Shown piece after piece: positions 1 through 6,220 of a stretch of DNA of 8,146 bases. This DNA is from Promethearchaeum sp. Its GTDB lineage: Archaea; Asgardarchaeota; Lokiarchaeia; Sigyniarchaeales; Promethearchaeaceae. Location: contig JAUWPK010000157.1 of NCBI GenBank assembly GCA_030611625.1, forward strand, positions 1 to 8,146, written 5' to 3'. The position numbers and the translations under genes were made by a program. Position 1 is the stretch's first letter. Each line of letters opens with the position of its first letter. The notes beneath the pieces were generated by a model. It did no database searches, was not told where the DNA came from, and worked only from the letters and a program-made list of their open reading frames with translations.

Positions 1-1
1 T

Positions 2-157
2 GAACACGCAATTTCATGGACATATGAATTGGATTTAACCAATTCTATAGATCAAAGTTTTATCGGTTATTTGCCAATTGGAATCGGAATTGCATCAGGA
101 GTAATAATATTTTCTATTGGAATAATCTTTATACAAATATATAAAATAAAACATTAA
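2..157 (+). CDS. C-terminal end of a membrane-anchored surface protein (5' partial)
   Basis: An open frame enters from the left edge and gives 51 residues before a TAA stop. The segment begins with a short polar stretch (EHAISWTYELDL...), followed by a hydrophobic helix of about 24 residues rich in Ile and Gly (YLPIGIGIASGVIIFSIGII) and a short tail ending YKIKH. This is the usual layout of a type I membrane protein: ectodomain outside, one C-terminal helix, short basic cytoplasmic tail. The surface-protein gene at 5525-6535 ends the same way. Only the anchor is visible, so no function can be assigned. The next gene starts 27 bases downstream on the same strand, so it probably shares a transcript with the ECF transporter genes. 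By position it could be an extracellular substrate-capturing partner, but that is inference. Confidence 0.7.
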   Translation, partial: EHAISWTYELDLTNSIDQSFIGYLPIGIGIASGVIIFSIGIIFIQIYKIKH

Positions 158-184
158 AAATCAAAAATCTAAAGAAGAATTAAA

Positions 185-793
185 ATGAAAGCCCGTTCAC
201 TAAATATAATTATCGCTATAATTATTTTTAGTGCTATTTTTGGATCTTTATTCTATTATAATTGGAACCTGTACATGGAAACAAAAGATCAATTTAACGA
301 ATGTGATGATTCTTGTTGTCTTCGAATTACTGGAAATGTTAGTGACGAAAAATTCATTGGAATTTCATATTTACTTAATGGAAGTTTTACTCGAGTTGAA
401 GATGTTGAATTTCACGTATTAAATATGGCTGGAGTAGAGGAGAATAGAACAATATCAGGGGTGATACTTTGGGATATACTTATATCATACAATTTATTAG
501 GGGAAGATGCAGAATATATCAGATTTCAATCTATAGATGGATATACAACATTTAATATTCCTATTCGTTTGATCAGAAGTAATCCTGAAATGGTGATCAT
601 CGTAACTCATGAAGATGGTCAACTTTTGGAACCAAAAACAGCGGATGGTGATGGCCCATTAGCTGCGGCTGTGGATTTTGATTGTATTAAAGATGATTCA
701 GAGATGCAACAAATATTTGAAGATAATTATCAAGATTTTGTGCATAATAGCAAATTAAATGCGAAAAATTTAGATACAATAATCGTTATTTAG
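185..793 (+). CDS. Membrane-anchored SUOX-fold (molybdopterin-oxidoreductase-like) domain protein, probably cofactor-less
   Basis: The 202-residue protein has an N-terminal membrane helix (about residues 7-25, after the basic MKAR) and then an extracytoplasmic domain. Residues about 46-166 match the pattern of the small oxidoreductase molybdopterin-binding (sulfite oxidase-like) domain: an opening strand LRITGNVSD, a central GVILWDIL (92-99, compare GvpLwdLL), FQSIDGYTTFNIP (114-126, compare the s.DGY..slp element) and DGDGPLAAAVDFD (154-166, compare GgPLrlvvp). In catalytic members a cysteine ligating Mo lies just before the GvpLwdLL element. Here that region reads VLNMAG (78-83) with no Cys, so catalysis is unlikely. 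Cysteines occur instead as C40-x3-C44-C45 just after the membrane helix, plus C167. Sequons NVS51, NGS65 and NRT87 fit an outside location. The start is the ATG after a purine-rich AAAGAAGAA, a weak SD. The gene ends 10 bases before the S component. I infer an accessory binding role for the transporter. The fold call is from pattern recognition, not a search. Confidence 0.72.
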   Translation: MKARSLNIIIAIIIFSAIFGSLFYYNWNLYMETKDQFNECDDSCCLRITGNVSDEKFIGISYLLNGSFTRVEDVEFHVLNMAGVEENRTISGVILWDILISYNLLGEDAEYIRFQSIDGYTTFNIPIRLIRSNPEMVIIVTHEDGQLLEPKTADGDGPLAAAVDFDCIKDDSEMQQIFEDNYQDFVHNSKLNAKNLDTIIVI

Positions 794-796
794 AGG
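793..796 (+). promoter_or_regulatory. Shine-Dalgarno site for the S-component gene
   Basis: GAGG begins on the last base of the preceding gene's TAG stop, seven bases before the ATG at 804. It fixes the start of the S-component gene and points to translational coupling with the SUOX-fold gene. Confidence 0.55.
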
Positions 797-803
797 TTTT
801 TAA

Positions 804-1451
804 ATGGAGCATGAAAATAATAAGGATAATCCGATAATTCAAAAATCTGAAGAGGATACCCTCCAATATACTGGAACTTTGGCAAAAAGAAATTTGAATA
901 AAAAATCTCGGTATTTCTTTTCTACTCAAGAATTGCTGATTGCTTCAATTCTAGGTATTATGGGAGGATTTATCTCAAGTTTAATCCCATTTAGCCTATT
1001 GATCAAAACTTGGTATCCTTTTGTCGGGGGCACACAACTGGTAAGCGGTCATCATTTATTATGGATGGTTATTGTTTATGGGTTAACCAAGAAAAAGACG
1101 ACAGTGGTATTAACTGCAACAATTCAAGGATTTATTGGATTTCTATTTGGATCAAATTGGGGGATATTTGAAGTCGCGATTATGCTATTTGAAGGATTTT
1201 TCCTTATTCTCGGTTTTTTTATAATAGAACTTTTTCATGAAGGAAATTCAAATTTAGGCTGGGCTATAGCTGGAGGTATTGGAAATGTGTCTCAAGTTCC
1301 GCTTTTCTGGATAATTACCGGAAAAATTTGGTTAATCCACTGGAGCCTTTTTGTGATGGCTTGTATGTTTGGATTTATATCTGGAGTATTTCTCGCAGGA
1401 TTACTCGGTAAATTAATTAGTAAACGTATTAAAGATTCAGGAGTTATATAA
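804..1451 (+). CDS. ECF transporter S component (substrate-binding membrane protein), YkoE-like
   Basis: The 215-residue protein has a polar, charged N-terminal extension (1-40) and then about six hydrophobic segments (near 42-62, 83-95, 98-116, 118-142, 152-172 and 178-203). This is the size and topology of ECF S components, which bind a vitamin or metal and pair with the EcfT-ATPase module. Visible family-like elements are GGTQLVSGHHLLW (75-87), the QGFIGFLFGSNWGIF stretch (108-122) and EGFFLILGFFIIEL (130-143). They resemble YkoE and related S components, in which a G/A-rich helix, a llG..wG turn and an E-containing helix follow each other. YkoE proteins serve thiamin or its pyrimidine precursor in bacteria; whether that holds here is not shown. 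The gene lies 24 bases before the fused ATPase-EcfT gene, which supports the assignment strongly. The N-terminal 40 residues are longer than usual for the family. S component is confident; substrate is not. Confidence 0.8.
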   Translation: MEHENNKDNPIIQKSEEDTLQYTGTLAKRNLNKKSRYFFSTQELLIASILGIMGGFISSLIPFSLLIKTWYPFVGGTQLVSGHHLLWMVIVYGLTKKKTTVVLTATIQGFIGFLFGSNWGIFEVAIMLFEGFFLILGFFIIELFHEGNSNLGWAIAGGIGNVSQVPLFWIITGKIWLIHWSLFVMACMFGFISGVFLAGLLGKLISKRIKDSGVI

Positions 1452-1456
1452 ATTTT

Positions 1457-1463
1457 AAGGAGG
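1457..1463 (+). promoter_or_regulatory. Strong Shine-Dalgarno site for the fused ECF ATPase/EcfT gene
   Basis: AAGGAGG is a near-perfect complement of the archaeal/bacterial anti-SD. It lies 12 bases before the ATG at 1476, a rather long spacing, and no other start codon lies between. It is the strongest ribosome-binding site in the window. Confidence 0.7.
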
Positions 1464-1475
1464 AATACGTTTTAA

Positions 1476-4061
1476 ATGGAAAGTTCTAAAATTCATGAAG
1501 TAATTGGGAACATAACTTCAATAGATTCTGAAAACATCCCTATTATTGAATTTTCCAATTTTTCCTTCCGTTATGAAAAACAACATGAATTTGCACTTAA
1601 TAATATAAACTTATCAATTTTTTCAGGTGAAATTATATTATTAGGAGGGATTAGTGGTTCTGGAAAAAGTACTCTATGTAATACAATTTCAGGTAGAATT
1701 CCATTCTCGATTTCAGGTCAAATGAAGGGTAATTTTAACTTATTTAATAAAAACATATGGAATTATAGTCAAGAAGAAATTTCACAAAAGATAAGCTATG
1801 TTTTCCAAAATGCGGAAGAACAATTAATTAGTTTTAGTGTTTTTGATGAAATTTCATTTGCTGCTGAAAATTTAAAACTCCCACCAAATGAAATTAAACA
1901 AAGAGTTAATCATATAGCAGAAGCTCTTGGAATTACCGAGTTATTGAACAGATCAATTTACTCTTTAAGTAGCGGAGAAAAACAAAAGACCATTTTAGCA
2001 GCAAATTTAGTAATGTCTCCTAAGATTTTACTTTTAGATGAACCATTAGCATTTTTAGATAAAAATGGTGAAATATTGCTAAGAAATTTCTTAGATAATC
2101 TACACAAAATAGATCCTTCTTTAACAATTATTATAATTGAACACCGGTTAAAGCCATTCTATTCCTTGATAAACAGGATTCTTCTCTTAAATCAATATGG
2201 AGAATTAGTTTTTAATGGAAAAACAGAAGATTATGAAGATTATATCAAAAAAGGGAATATTCGTTATTTAAGAGATGATATTACCCTAGTGAATATTAGT
2301 GAAAATTATAGAAATAATAATTCATCAGCAATTTTAAATGATGATTCTGATATTAACGCCCCAATTCTCCAATTAAAAAATATATCTTACCAATATCCTA
2401 ATAGCAAATCGATGGTTTTTACGGATTTTTCATTAAAAATAAATAAAGGAGAATTTTTGGGGATAGTCGGAAATAATGGATCTGGAAAAACAACATTACT
2501 CTATTTAATTGCCCATATGTTAAACCCGATAACAGGAAGCATGAATTTTTTAGGAGACCCGTATGAATTTATAAAATTATATGAATTTATTCCAAAAATG
2601 GGGTTTATCTTTCAAAATCCTGAAAATCAGTTATTCGGAAAAACAGTAAAAGATGAAATTCTATTTGCTCCTAGAAATTTTATTGAACTTAGTAGAAGAC
2701 ACCATAAATTGAAAGAAAACATTTTTCAAAATATATTTTCAAGAAAAAAAAACCACCAACAAGCTAAAAGAGATTTAGAGAAAGAAGAAGATGAAATTAT
2801 TAAAAAATATTTACCATTGATCGGTGAATTTAGAATCGACTTCGATGTCTTACGTGAAAAAAATCCATTTTCTCTAAGTTGGGGGCAAAAAAGAAGGCTC
2901 AATCTGGCTTCAATATTCAGTTATTCTCCGGAATTGCTTCTTGTTGATGAACCTTTTATTGGTCAAGATGCAGCTTCAATTGAAAAAATTTTCAAGATTC
3001 TAAACAGATTTGTTGAACAAGGTAAAACTGTTCTAATTGTATCACATGACAAAGAACTTTTACAGAATAATTGCTCAAGAATTGTAGAACTTGAAACTAC
3101 TAAAAACCAATCACCTGCAAATAATGAAAATGAAAAATCTCCAACAATTGTCAAAAAGAAAGAAAAAAAGAAAAAGAAGTCTTCAATGAAAATCCCAAGA
3201 ATTAATTTATTTCTCAAACAATCATCTCACTCATCTCAAAGCGAAAATTGGATTAGTAAATTAAACCCTGCAATGAAATTAACATTTCTTATTATTTTTA
3301 CATTCTTTCTTTTTTACCAAAAAAGTATTTTATTCTTAGCAATAGTGTATATCTTACTCCTAATTTTGGTAAAAAGCGCCAATCTATCTATTCGCTCGTT
3401 GTTAAGACAAATTAGATGGATAATAATGTTGTCTTTAATTTATATCCCACTAAATGTACTATTTGATGCAAATATATCCCAAACTGATGATGTTTTATTT
3501 TATTTCTTTTCAGAAAATTTACCTATAAGAAGATTAGCACTGTATTACTCATTACGAACTGGATTATTAATTATCATTTTCATTTCTACATCAATTATAT
3601 TCACAAAAACAACTTCTCCAAAGGATTTGGTTTACTCATTAATTCAAATTGGAATCCCTTATCGTTACGCATTTTCATTTATGATAGGTTTAAGATATAT
3701 CCCTCTTATTGAGCAAGAATCTAATACAATTGAAATTGCACAGCAATTACGAGGAGCTTATATTCGTAAAGGAATTTCTATTAGAAAAATCTACAATCAT
3801 TTAATTGAGCGCATAACAACATTACTCATTTCAATCATCAGAAAAGCCAAAACAACAGCCTCCACTATTGAAGCAAGGGGATTTGGAATTTTCAAAAAAA
3901 GAACCAATCTTTATCTGGTCAAATGGTCTATAATTGACACATTTGGATTAATATTATTCATCTTATTTTGTGTTTTAACAGTTTTAATACAAGAAGGAGT
4001 ATTAAATTGGTTTTTTCACTTACCTTCTCTTTATTCCATCTATCTTCGATTTTTTTCTTGA
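1476..4061 (+). CDS. Fused ECF energizing module: ATPase-ATPase-EcfT in one polypeptide
   Basis: The 861 residues hold a whole ECF energizing module. ATPase 1 (about 24-260): aromatic Y33, Walker A GISGSGKST (58-66), Q-loop VFQNAEEQL (109-117), signature LSSGE (164-168), Walker B ILLLDEP (184-190), H-loop H223. ATPase 2 (about 297-540): Y307, Walker A GNNGSGKTT (332-340), Q-loop Q380, signature LSWGQ (467-471), Walker B LLLVDEP (487-493), H-loop H524. A charged linker (541-590) with a near-pure lysine run (560-568) leads to EcfT (about 590-861), which has several membrane helices and the two coupling motifs LRG (758-760) and ARG (800-802, in EARGFG). Known role: ATP hydrolysis in the cytoplasm drives the S component. 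The paired ATPases resemble YkoD, and the EcfT part corresponds to YkoC/CbiQ. ATPase 2 has an extra charged stretch at about 401-447 between Q-loop and signature. The ORF ends with TGA; 15 sense codons follow before TAA. Function is very secure; substrate comes from the S component upstream. Confidence 0.93.
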   Translation: MESSKIHEVIGNITSIDSENIPIIEFSNFSFRYEKQHEFALNNINLSIFSGEIILLGGISGSGKSTLCNTISGRIPFSISGQMKGNFNLFNKNIWNYSQEEISQKISYVFQNAEEQLISFSVFDEISFAAENLKLPPNEIKQRVNHIAEALGITELLNRSIYSLSSGEKQKTILAANLVMSPKILLLDEPLAFLDKNGEILLRNFLDNLHKIDPSLTIIIIEHRLKPFYSLINRILLLNQYGELVFNGKTEDYEDYIKKGNIRYLRDDITLVNISENYRNNNSSAILNDDSDINAPILQLKNISYQYPNSKSMVFTDFSLKINKGEFLGIVGNNGSGKTTLLYLIAHMLNPITGSMNFLGDPYEFIKLYEFIPKMGFIFQNPENQLFGKTVKDEILFAPRNFIELSRRHHKLKENIFQNIFSRKKNHQQAKRDLEKEEDEIIKKYLPLIGEFRIDFDVLREKNPFSLSWGQKRRLNLASIFSYSPELLLVDEPFIGQDAASIEKIFKILNRFVEQGKTVLIVSHDKELLQNNCSRIVELETTKNQSPANNENEKSPTIVKKKEKKKKKSSMKIPRINLFLKQSSHSSQSENWISKLNPAMKLTFLIIFTFFLFYQKSILFLAIVYILLLILVKSANLSIRSLLRQIRWIIMLSLIYIPLNVLFDANISQTDDVLFYFFSENLPIRRLALYYSLRTGLLIIIFISTSIIFTKTTSPKDLVYSLIQIGIPYRYAFSFMIGLRYIPLIEQESNTIEIAQQLRGAYIRKGISIRKIYNHLIERITTLLISIIRKAKTTASTIEARGFGIFKKRTNLYLVKWSIIDTFGLILFILFCVLTVLIQEGVLNWFFHLPSLYSIYLRFFS

Positions 4062-4156
4062 TATAAGAATTTATTAAAACAAATTTACACTTCTTTATTG
4101 AAAAATTAAAAAGGTTCTTTTGATAAAAAATATACATACTTTATGAGGGAATTAAA
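4062..4156 (+). promoter_or_regulatory. Intergenic region with probable promoter of the VWA gene
   Basis: These 95 AT-rich bases separate the ECF operon from the VWA gene. An A/T-only stretch at 4101-4112 (AAAAATTAAAAA) lies where a TATA box would give a leader of about 20 bases containing the SD at 4145-4149. A second candidate, AAAAAATATA at 4125-4134, would place the transcript start too close to the TTG to include the SD. No hairpin terminator was found, so co-transcription with the ECF genes cannot be excluded. Confidence 0.25.
4145..4149 (+). promoter_or_regulatory. Shine-Dalgarno site that supports the TTG start of the VWA gene
   Basis: GAGGG lies seven bases before TTG 4157. The ATG at 4143 is out of frame and the next in-frame ATG (codon 25, near 4229) lies inside the conserved domain lead-in, so this site decides the start. 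Confidence 0.55.
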
Positions 4157-5311
4157 TTGTCACAGAAAATACCATATATTGGAATTAACCAATCAACTAC
4201 TTGTGTGCCACCAACAGATACATTATCGATGAGTTTAGACATCAAAATTTTACCAGAAAGGACAACTAATTCAAAACCGTATTGGGGAGTTTGGTTACTC
4301 GATGTTTCAGGCTCAATGGGCGGTTCACCGATTAACCGAGCCAAAGAATCATTGATCGAGCAGGTTAAGAGCCTTCCTTTGGAGACAGGATTTAATTTGG
4401 TGATTTTTGAGTCTAATTTGAAGACAATTATTAAAAATGAAACGATTACGATAAAATCAAGACAAAAAATCATTGATCATATCAAAAAAATTCGTGCAGG
4501 CGGAGGCACTGCTCTTTTCTCAGCACTACAACATGGAATTAAAATGATGAAGAATTATAGTGGTAATCTAACAAAGAAAATAACTCTGATTACTGATGGT
4601 GAACCGGGGGATGTTACTGTAAAATTAGGAGATAAGGATGACAAAAACTATATGAAGTATTTCATGCTTGCTCGTGAAGCTCTTGAATACAGAGCATCAA
4701 TTGATACAGTAGGTGCATTGGGGGATCATAATGTATATCTTCTTTACGAAATAGCAAAACAGAGCACAGGAAAATATATTTTTGCAGAAAATGCTGATGA
4801 ATTAAAAACAAAAATGCTAATTGCAAGCGACCAAGCCACGAAAATTGTTTTCTCTTCACCAAGTATTACTATAATTCCGATGACGGGTAAAATTGAAGTT
4901 GATGACGCAGTTCAATATAAACCAACAGTTATAAGAATGCCATTTGAAAAAATTCGAGGAAAATTCAAAGAATATTATTACAAAACATATTTGAGGAGTT
5001 TCGAAGCAGGAGACACGTATCAGATATTGCTCAAATTAAGGCTAAATCTAGATGAAAATGACCTTAAACTTGAAGATAACAATGCACTCCTTAAAATTCA
5101 ATTCGATTTTGATAAAAGTTTGCAGGAAACCAAGGAAATTATTGTTAAATTTTCGAATGATAGCTCAAATCACAGAATAAACCCTCAAATCAATAAACAA
5201 TATGCAAATATCTTTTCTCAAGCTGAAGAAATCACCGAGCAAACAATTAAGAATGATGCGAGCGCGACACAACGTATTCAAGGCGATGAAACAAAGAAAA
5301 TATCAGATTAA
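4157..5311 (+). CDS. Soluble VWA-domain protein with intact MIDAS site and TxxI tail
   Basis: The 384-residue protein starts at TTG, supported by the SD seven bases upstream. No signal peptide or membrane helix is visible, so it should be cytosolic. The VWA domain spans about 40-228. Its metal-ion-dependent adhesion site is complete: D49-x-S51-x-S53 in LLDVSGSMGG, T118 in AGGGTALF and D147 in ITDGEPGD, so divalent-metal-dependent partner binding is expected. Residues about 232-335 look like an all-beta domain, as found after VWA in many prokaryotic VWA regulators. The last 40 residues are polar and end with two TxxI motifs (T371-Q-R-I374 and T379-K-K-I382). Tails of this kind in VWA proteins linked to Ser/Thr kinases are candidate phosphothreonine ligands for FHA domains. 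No kinase, phosphatase or FHA gene lies in the window. The gene has 95 bases of AT-rich DNA before it, so it may have its own promoter. The partner protein is unknown. Confidence 0.85.
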   Translation: MSQKIPYIGINQSTTCVPPTDTLSMSLDIKILPERTTNSKPYWGVWLLDVSGSMGGSPINRAKESLIEQVKSLPLETGFNLVIFESNLKTIIKNETITIKSRQKIIDHIKKIRAGGGTALFSALQHGIKMMKNYSGNLTKKITLITDGEPGDVTVKLGDKDDKNYMKYFMLAREALEYRASIDTVGALGDHNVYLLYEIAKQSTGKYIFAENADELKTKMLIASDQATKIVFSSPSITIIPMTGKIEVDDAVQYKPTVIRMPFEKIRGKFKEYYYKTYLRSFEAGDTYQILLKLRLNLDENDLKLEDNNALLKIQFDFDKSLQETKEIIVKFSNDSSNHRINPQINKQYANIFSQAEEITEQTIKNDASATQRIQGDETKKISD

Positions 5312-5350
5312 AAAGAATTATTCTCTCTTACTTAGCATATCTTTTTATTT

Positions 5351-5383
5351 GTATAATTGAATTTAGTATAATTGAAATTATAC
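5351..5383. repeat. Direct repeat and 18-base palindrome, candidate operator or 3'-end hairpin
   Basis: GTATAATTGAA occurs at 5351-5361 and again at 5366-5376, a 15-base period. The second copy is part of a perfect palindrome, GTATAATT-GA-AATTATAC (5366-5383). As DNA it could be a dimeric regulator site with an extra half site. As RNA it could form a 7-bp AT stem with a TGAA loop, followed by T-rich sequence (5384-5413), so it may mark the 3' end of the VWA transcript. It lies 142 bases before the next gene, rather far for an archaeal operator unless the leader is long. Confidence 0.4.
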
Positions 5384-5486
5384 AATTTATTCATATTTTT
5401 GATTTTTATTTTACGATAATATTTTTAATTTAATATAGGAAAACATTCAAATAAAAATAGAATTCTTTATTTCAATAATCAGAATC

Positions 5487-5494
5487 TTTAAAAT
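5487..5494 (+). promoter_or_regulatory. TATA-like box of the surface-protein gene
   Basis: TTTAAAAT lies about 31-38 bases before the ATG at 5525. At the normal archaeal distance this puts the transcript start within about ten bases of the ATG, matching the lack of an SD there. AT richness makes chance matches common. Confidence 0.3.
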
Positions 5495-5524
5495 TTTCTG
5501 CGATAGAATAGTCTTGATTAAAAG

Positions 5525-6220
5525 ATGCGAAGAAATGGCTTTTTCATTTTTCGGGTCTTTTTCCATAAATTACAAAGTGTTAATAAAAGGATTCATCAAG
5601 AACACAAAAATTCCTTAAAACTATTTAGAATCAGTCCATTCATTCTTTTAGTTTTAAGTGGTGTAATTACAATGATAAATTTCCCACAGCAAAATTTTAT
5701 TGAAGGAGAAGCTCAAGCAATTTTTCCTGAATCTTCGGATATAACATTTTTAGATAGCATGCAGGAAAACCAGACACTAGAATACCAAACTAATTACCAA
5801 AAAACATTTGGGACTACAGATACAGAAAATGATAACGAAGAGTTAGAAAAACCAAGATACACTGTATTAAATAGTTCACAAGATATAATCTATGATTCGA
5901 TAAATGATACCCTAAATGTTACAGAAAAAATTGGTTCTACAGAGTATATCTATATAATTACATCCACAAGCAACATTCCAACAAATAAAACACTTGGATA
6001 CCCATATGATGGCGGTTGGCAACATAATTTCCCAACAGAAAACTCAAATATAGAATTGAATGCTCAAGAAATAACATCGTTGATAACTAGCGACATCTAT
6101 CAGATAGTTTTAGATTTTAAATTTTTGAAGAATGAGATTTTAGAATTCGATGATGTATCAATTCCAACAAAAGTTTTCAATGCATCTAGTGATTTTCAAG
6201 TGGATTTTGATGAAGGATGA
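5525..6220 (+). CDS. Surface protein, N-terminal 231 codons, ending at an in-frame TGA
   Basis: I do not recognise a named family. The reading frame has a basic N-terminus, one hydrophobic helix at about 36-53 (a late signal anchor) and an acidic, Asn/Thr/Ser-rich ectodomain with at least six sequons (N82, N116, N127, N131, N154, N219), typical of archaeal surface glycoproteins. There is no cysteine. The frame stops at TGA 6218-6220 and continues open in the same frame to 6535, giving a 336-codon gene ending in a membrane anchor. Without the downstream part the product would have no C-terminal anchor and would end in the middle of a beta-rich stretch (FQVDFDEG). A nonsense change, a sequencing or assembly error, or readthrough are possible; TGG (Trp), CGA (Arg) or GGA (Gly) to TGA would each be one substitution. 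The ATG start has no SD and is supported only by the TATA-like box upstream. Confidence 0.65.
   Translation: MRRNGFFIFRVFFHKLQSVNKRIHQEHKNSLKLFRISPFILLVLSGVITMINFPQQNFIEGEAQAIFPESSDITFLDSMQENQTLEYQTNYQKTFGTTDTENDNEELEKPRYTVLNSSQDIIYDSINDTLNVTEKIGSTEYIYIITSTSNIPTNKTLGYPYDGGWQHNFPTENSNIELNAQEITSLITSDIYQIVLDFKFLKNEILEFDDVSIPTKVFNASSDFQVDFDEG

Larger units (their letters stand above)
5312..5524 (+). other. AT-rich intergenic region between the VWA and surface-protein genes
   Basis: These 213 bases hold no credible ORF on either strand. The region has an AGAAT-T-ATTCT inverted repeat just after the VWA stop, the repeat/palindrome at 5351-5383, T-rich runs at 5395-5413 that could end transcription, and a TATA-like box at 5487-5494. 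No RNA gene or riboswitch fold was recognised. Confidence 0.6.

Noticed and set aside
3153..3179. A programmed frameshift at the A-rich lysine run of the ECF fusion
   Set aside because: The frame is open on both sides and the linker position between domains explains the lysines. Nothing indicates a shifted product, though slippage at A7 cannot be excluded.
2963..3217. A minus-strand reading frame of 84 codons inside the ECF gene
   Set aside because: It is a shadow of the coding strand, with a low-complexity Phe run opposite the lysine linker and no independent signals.
4059..4109. Readthrough of the TGA that ends the ECF fusion, adding 15 codons (YKNLLKQIYTSLLKN) before TAA
   Set aside because: EcfT proteins normally end soon after the last helix, so the TGA is a natural stop. 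The following open codons are within chance.
6218..6220. TGA read as selenocysteine
   Set aside because: The protein has no cysteine and no redox motif, the surrounding NPHYY/YEGKYYF context is structural, and I could not identify a SECIS element with confidence in the 3' region. It stays a formal option only.
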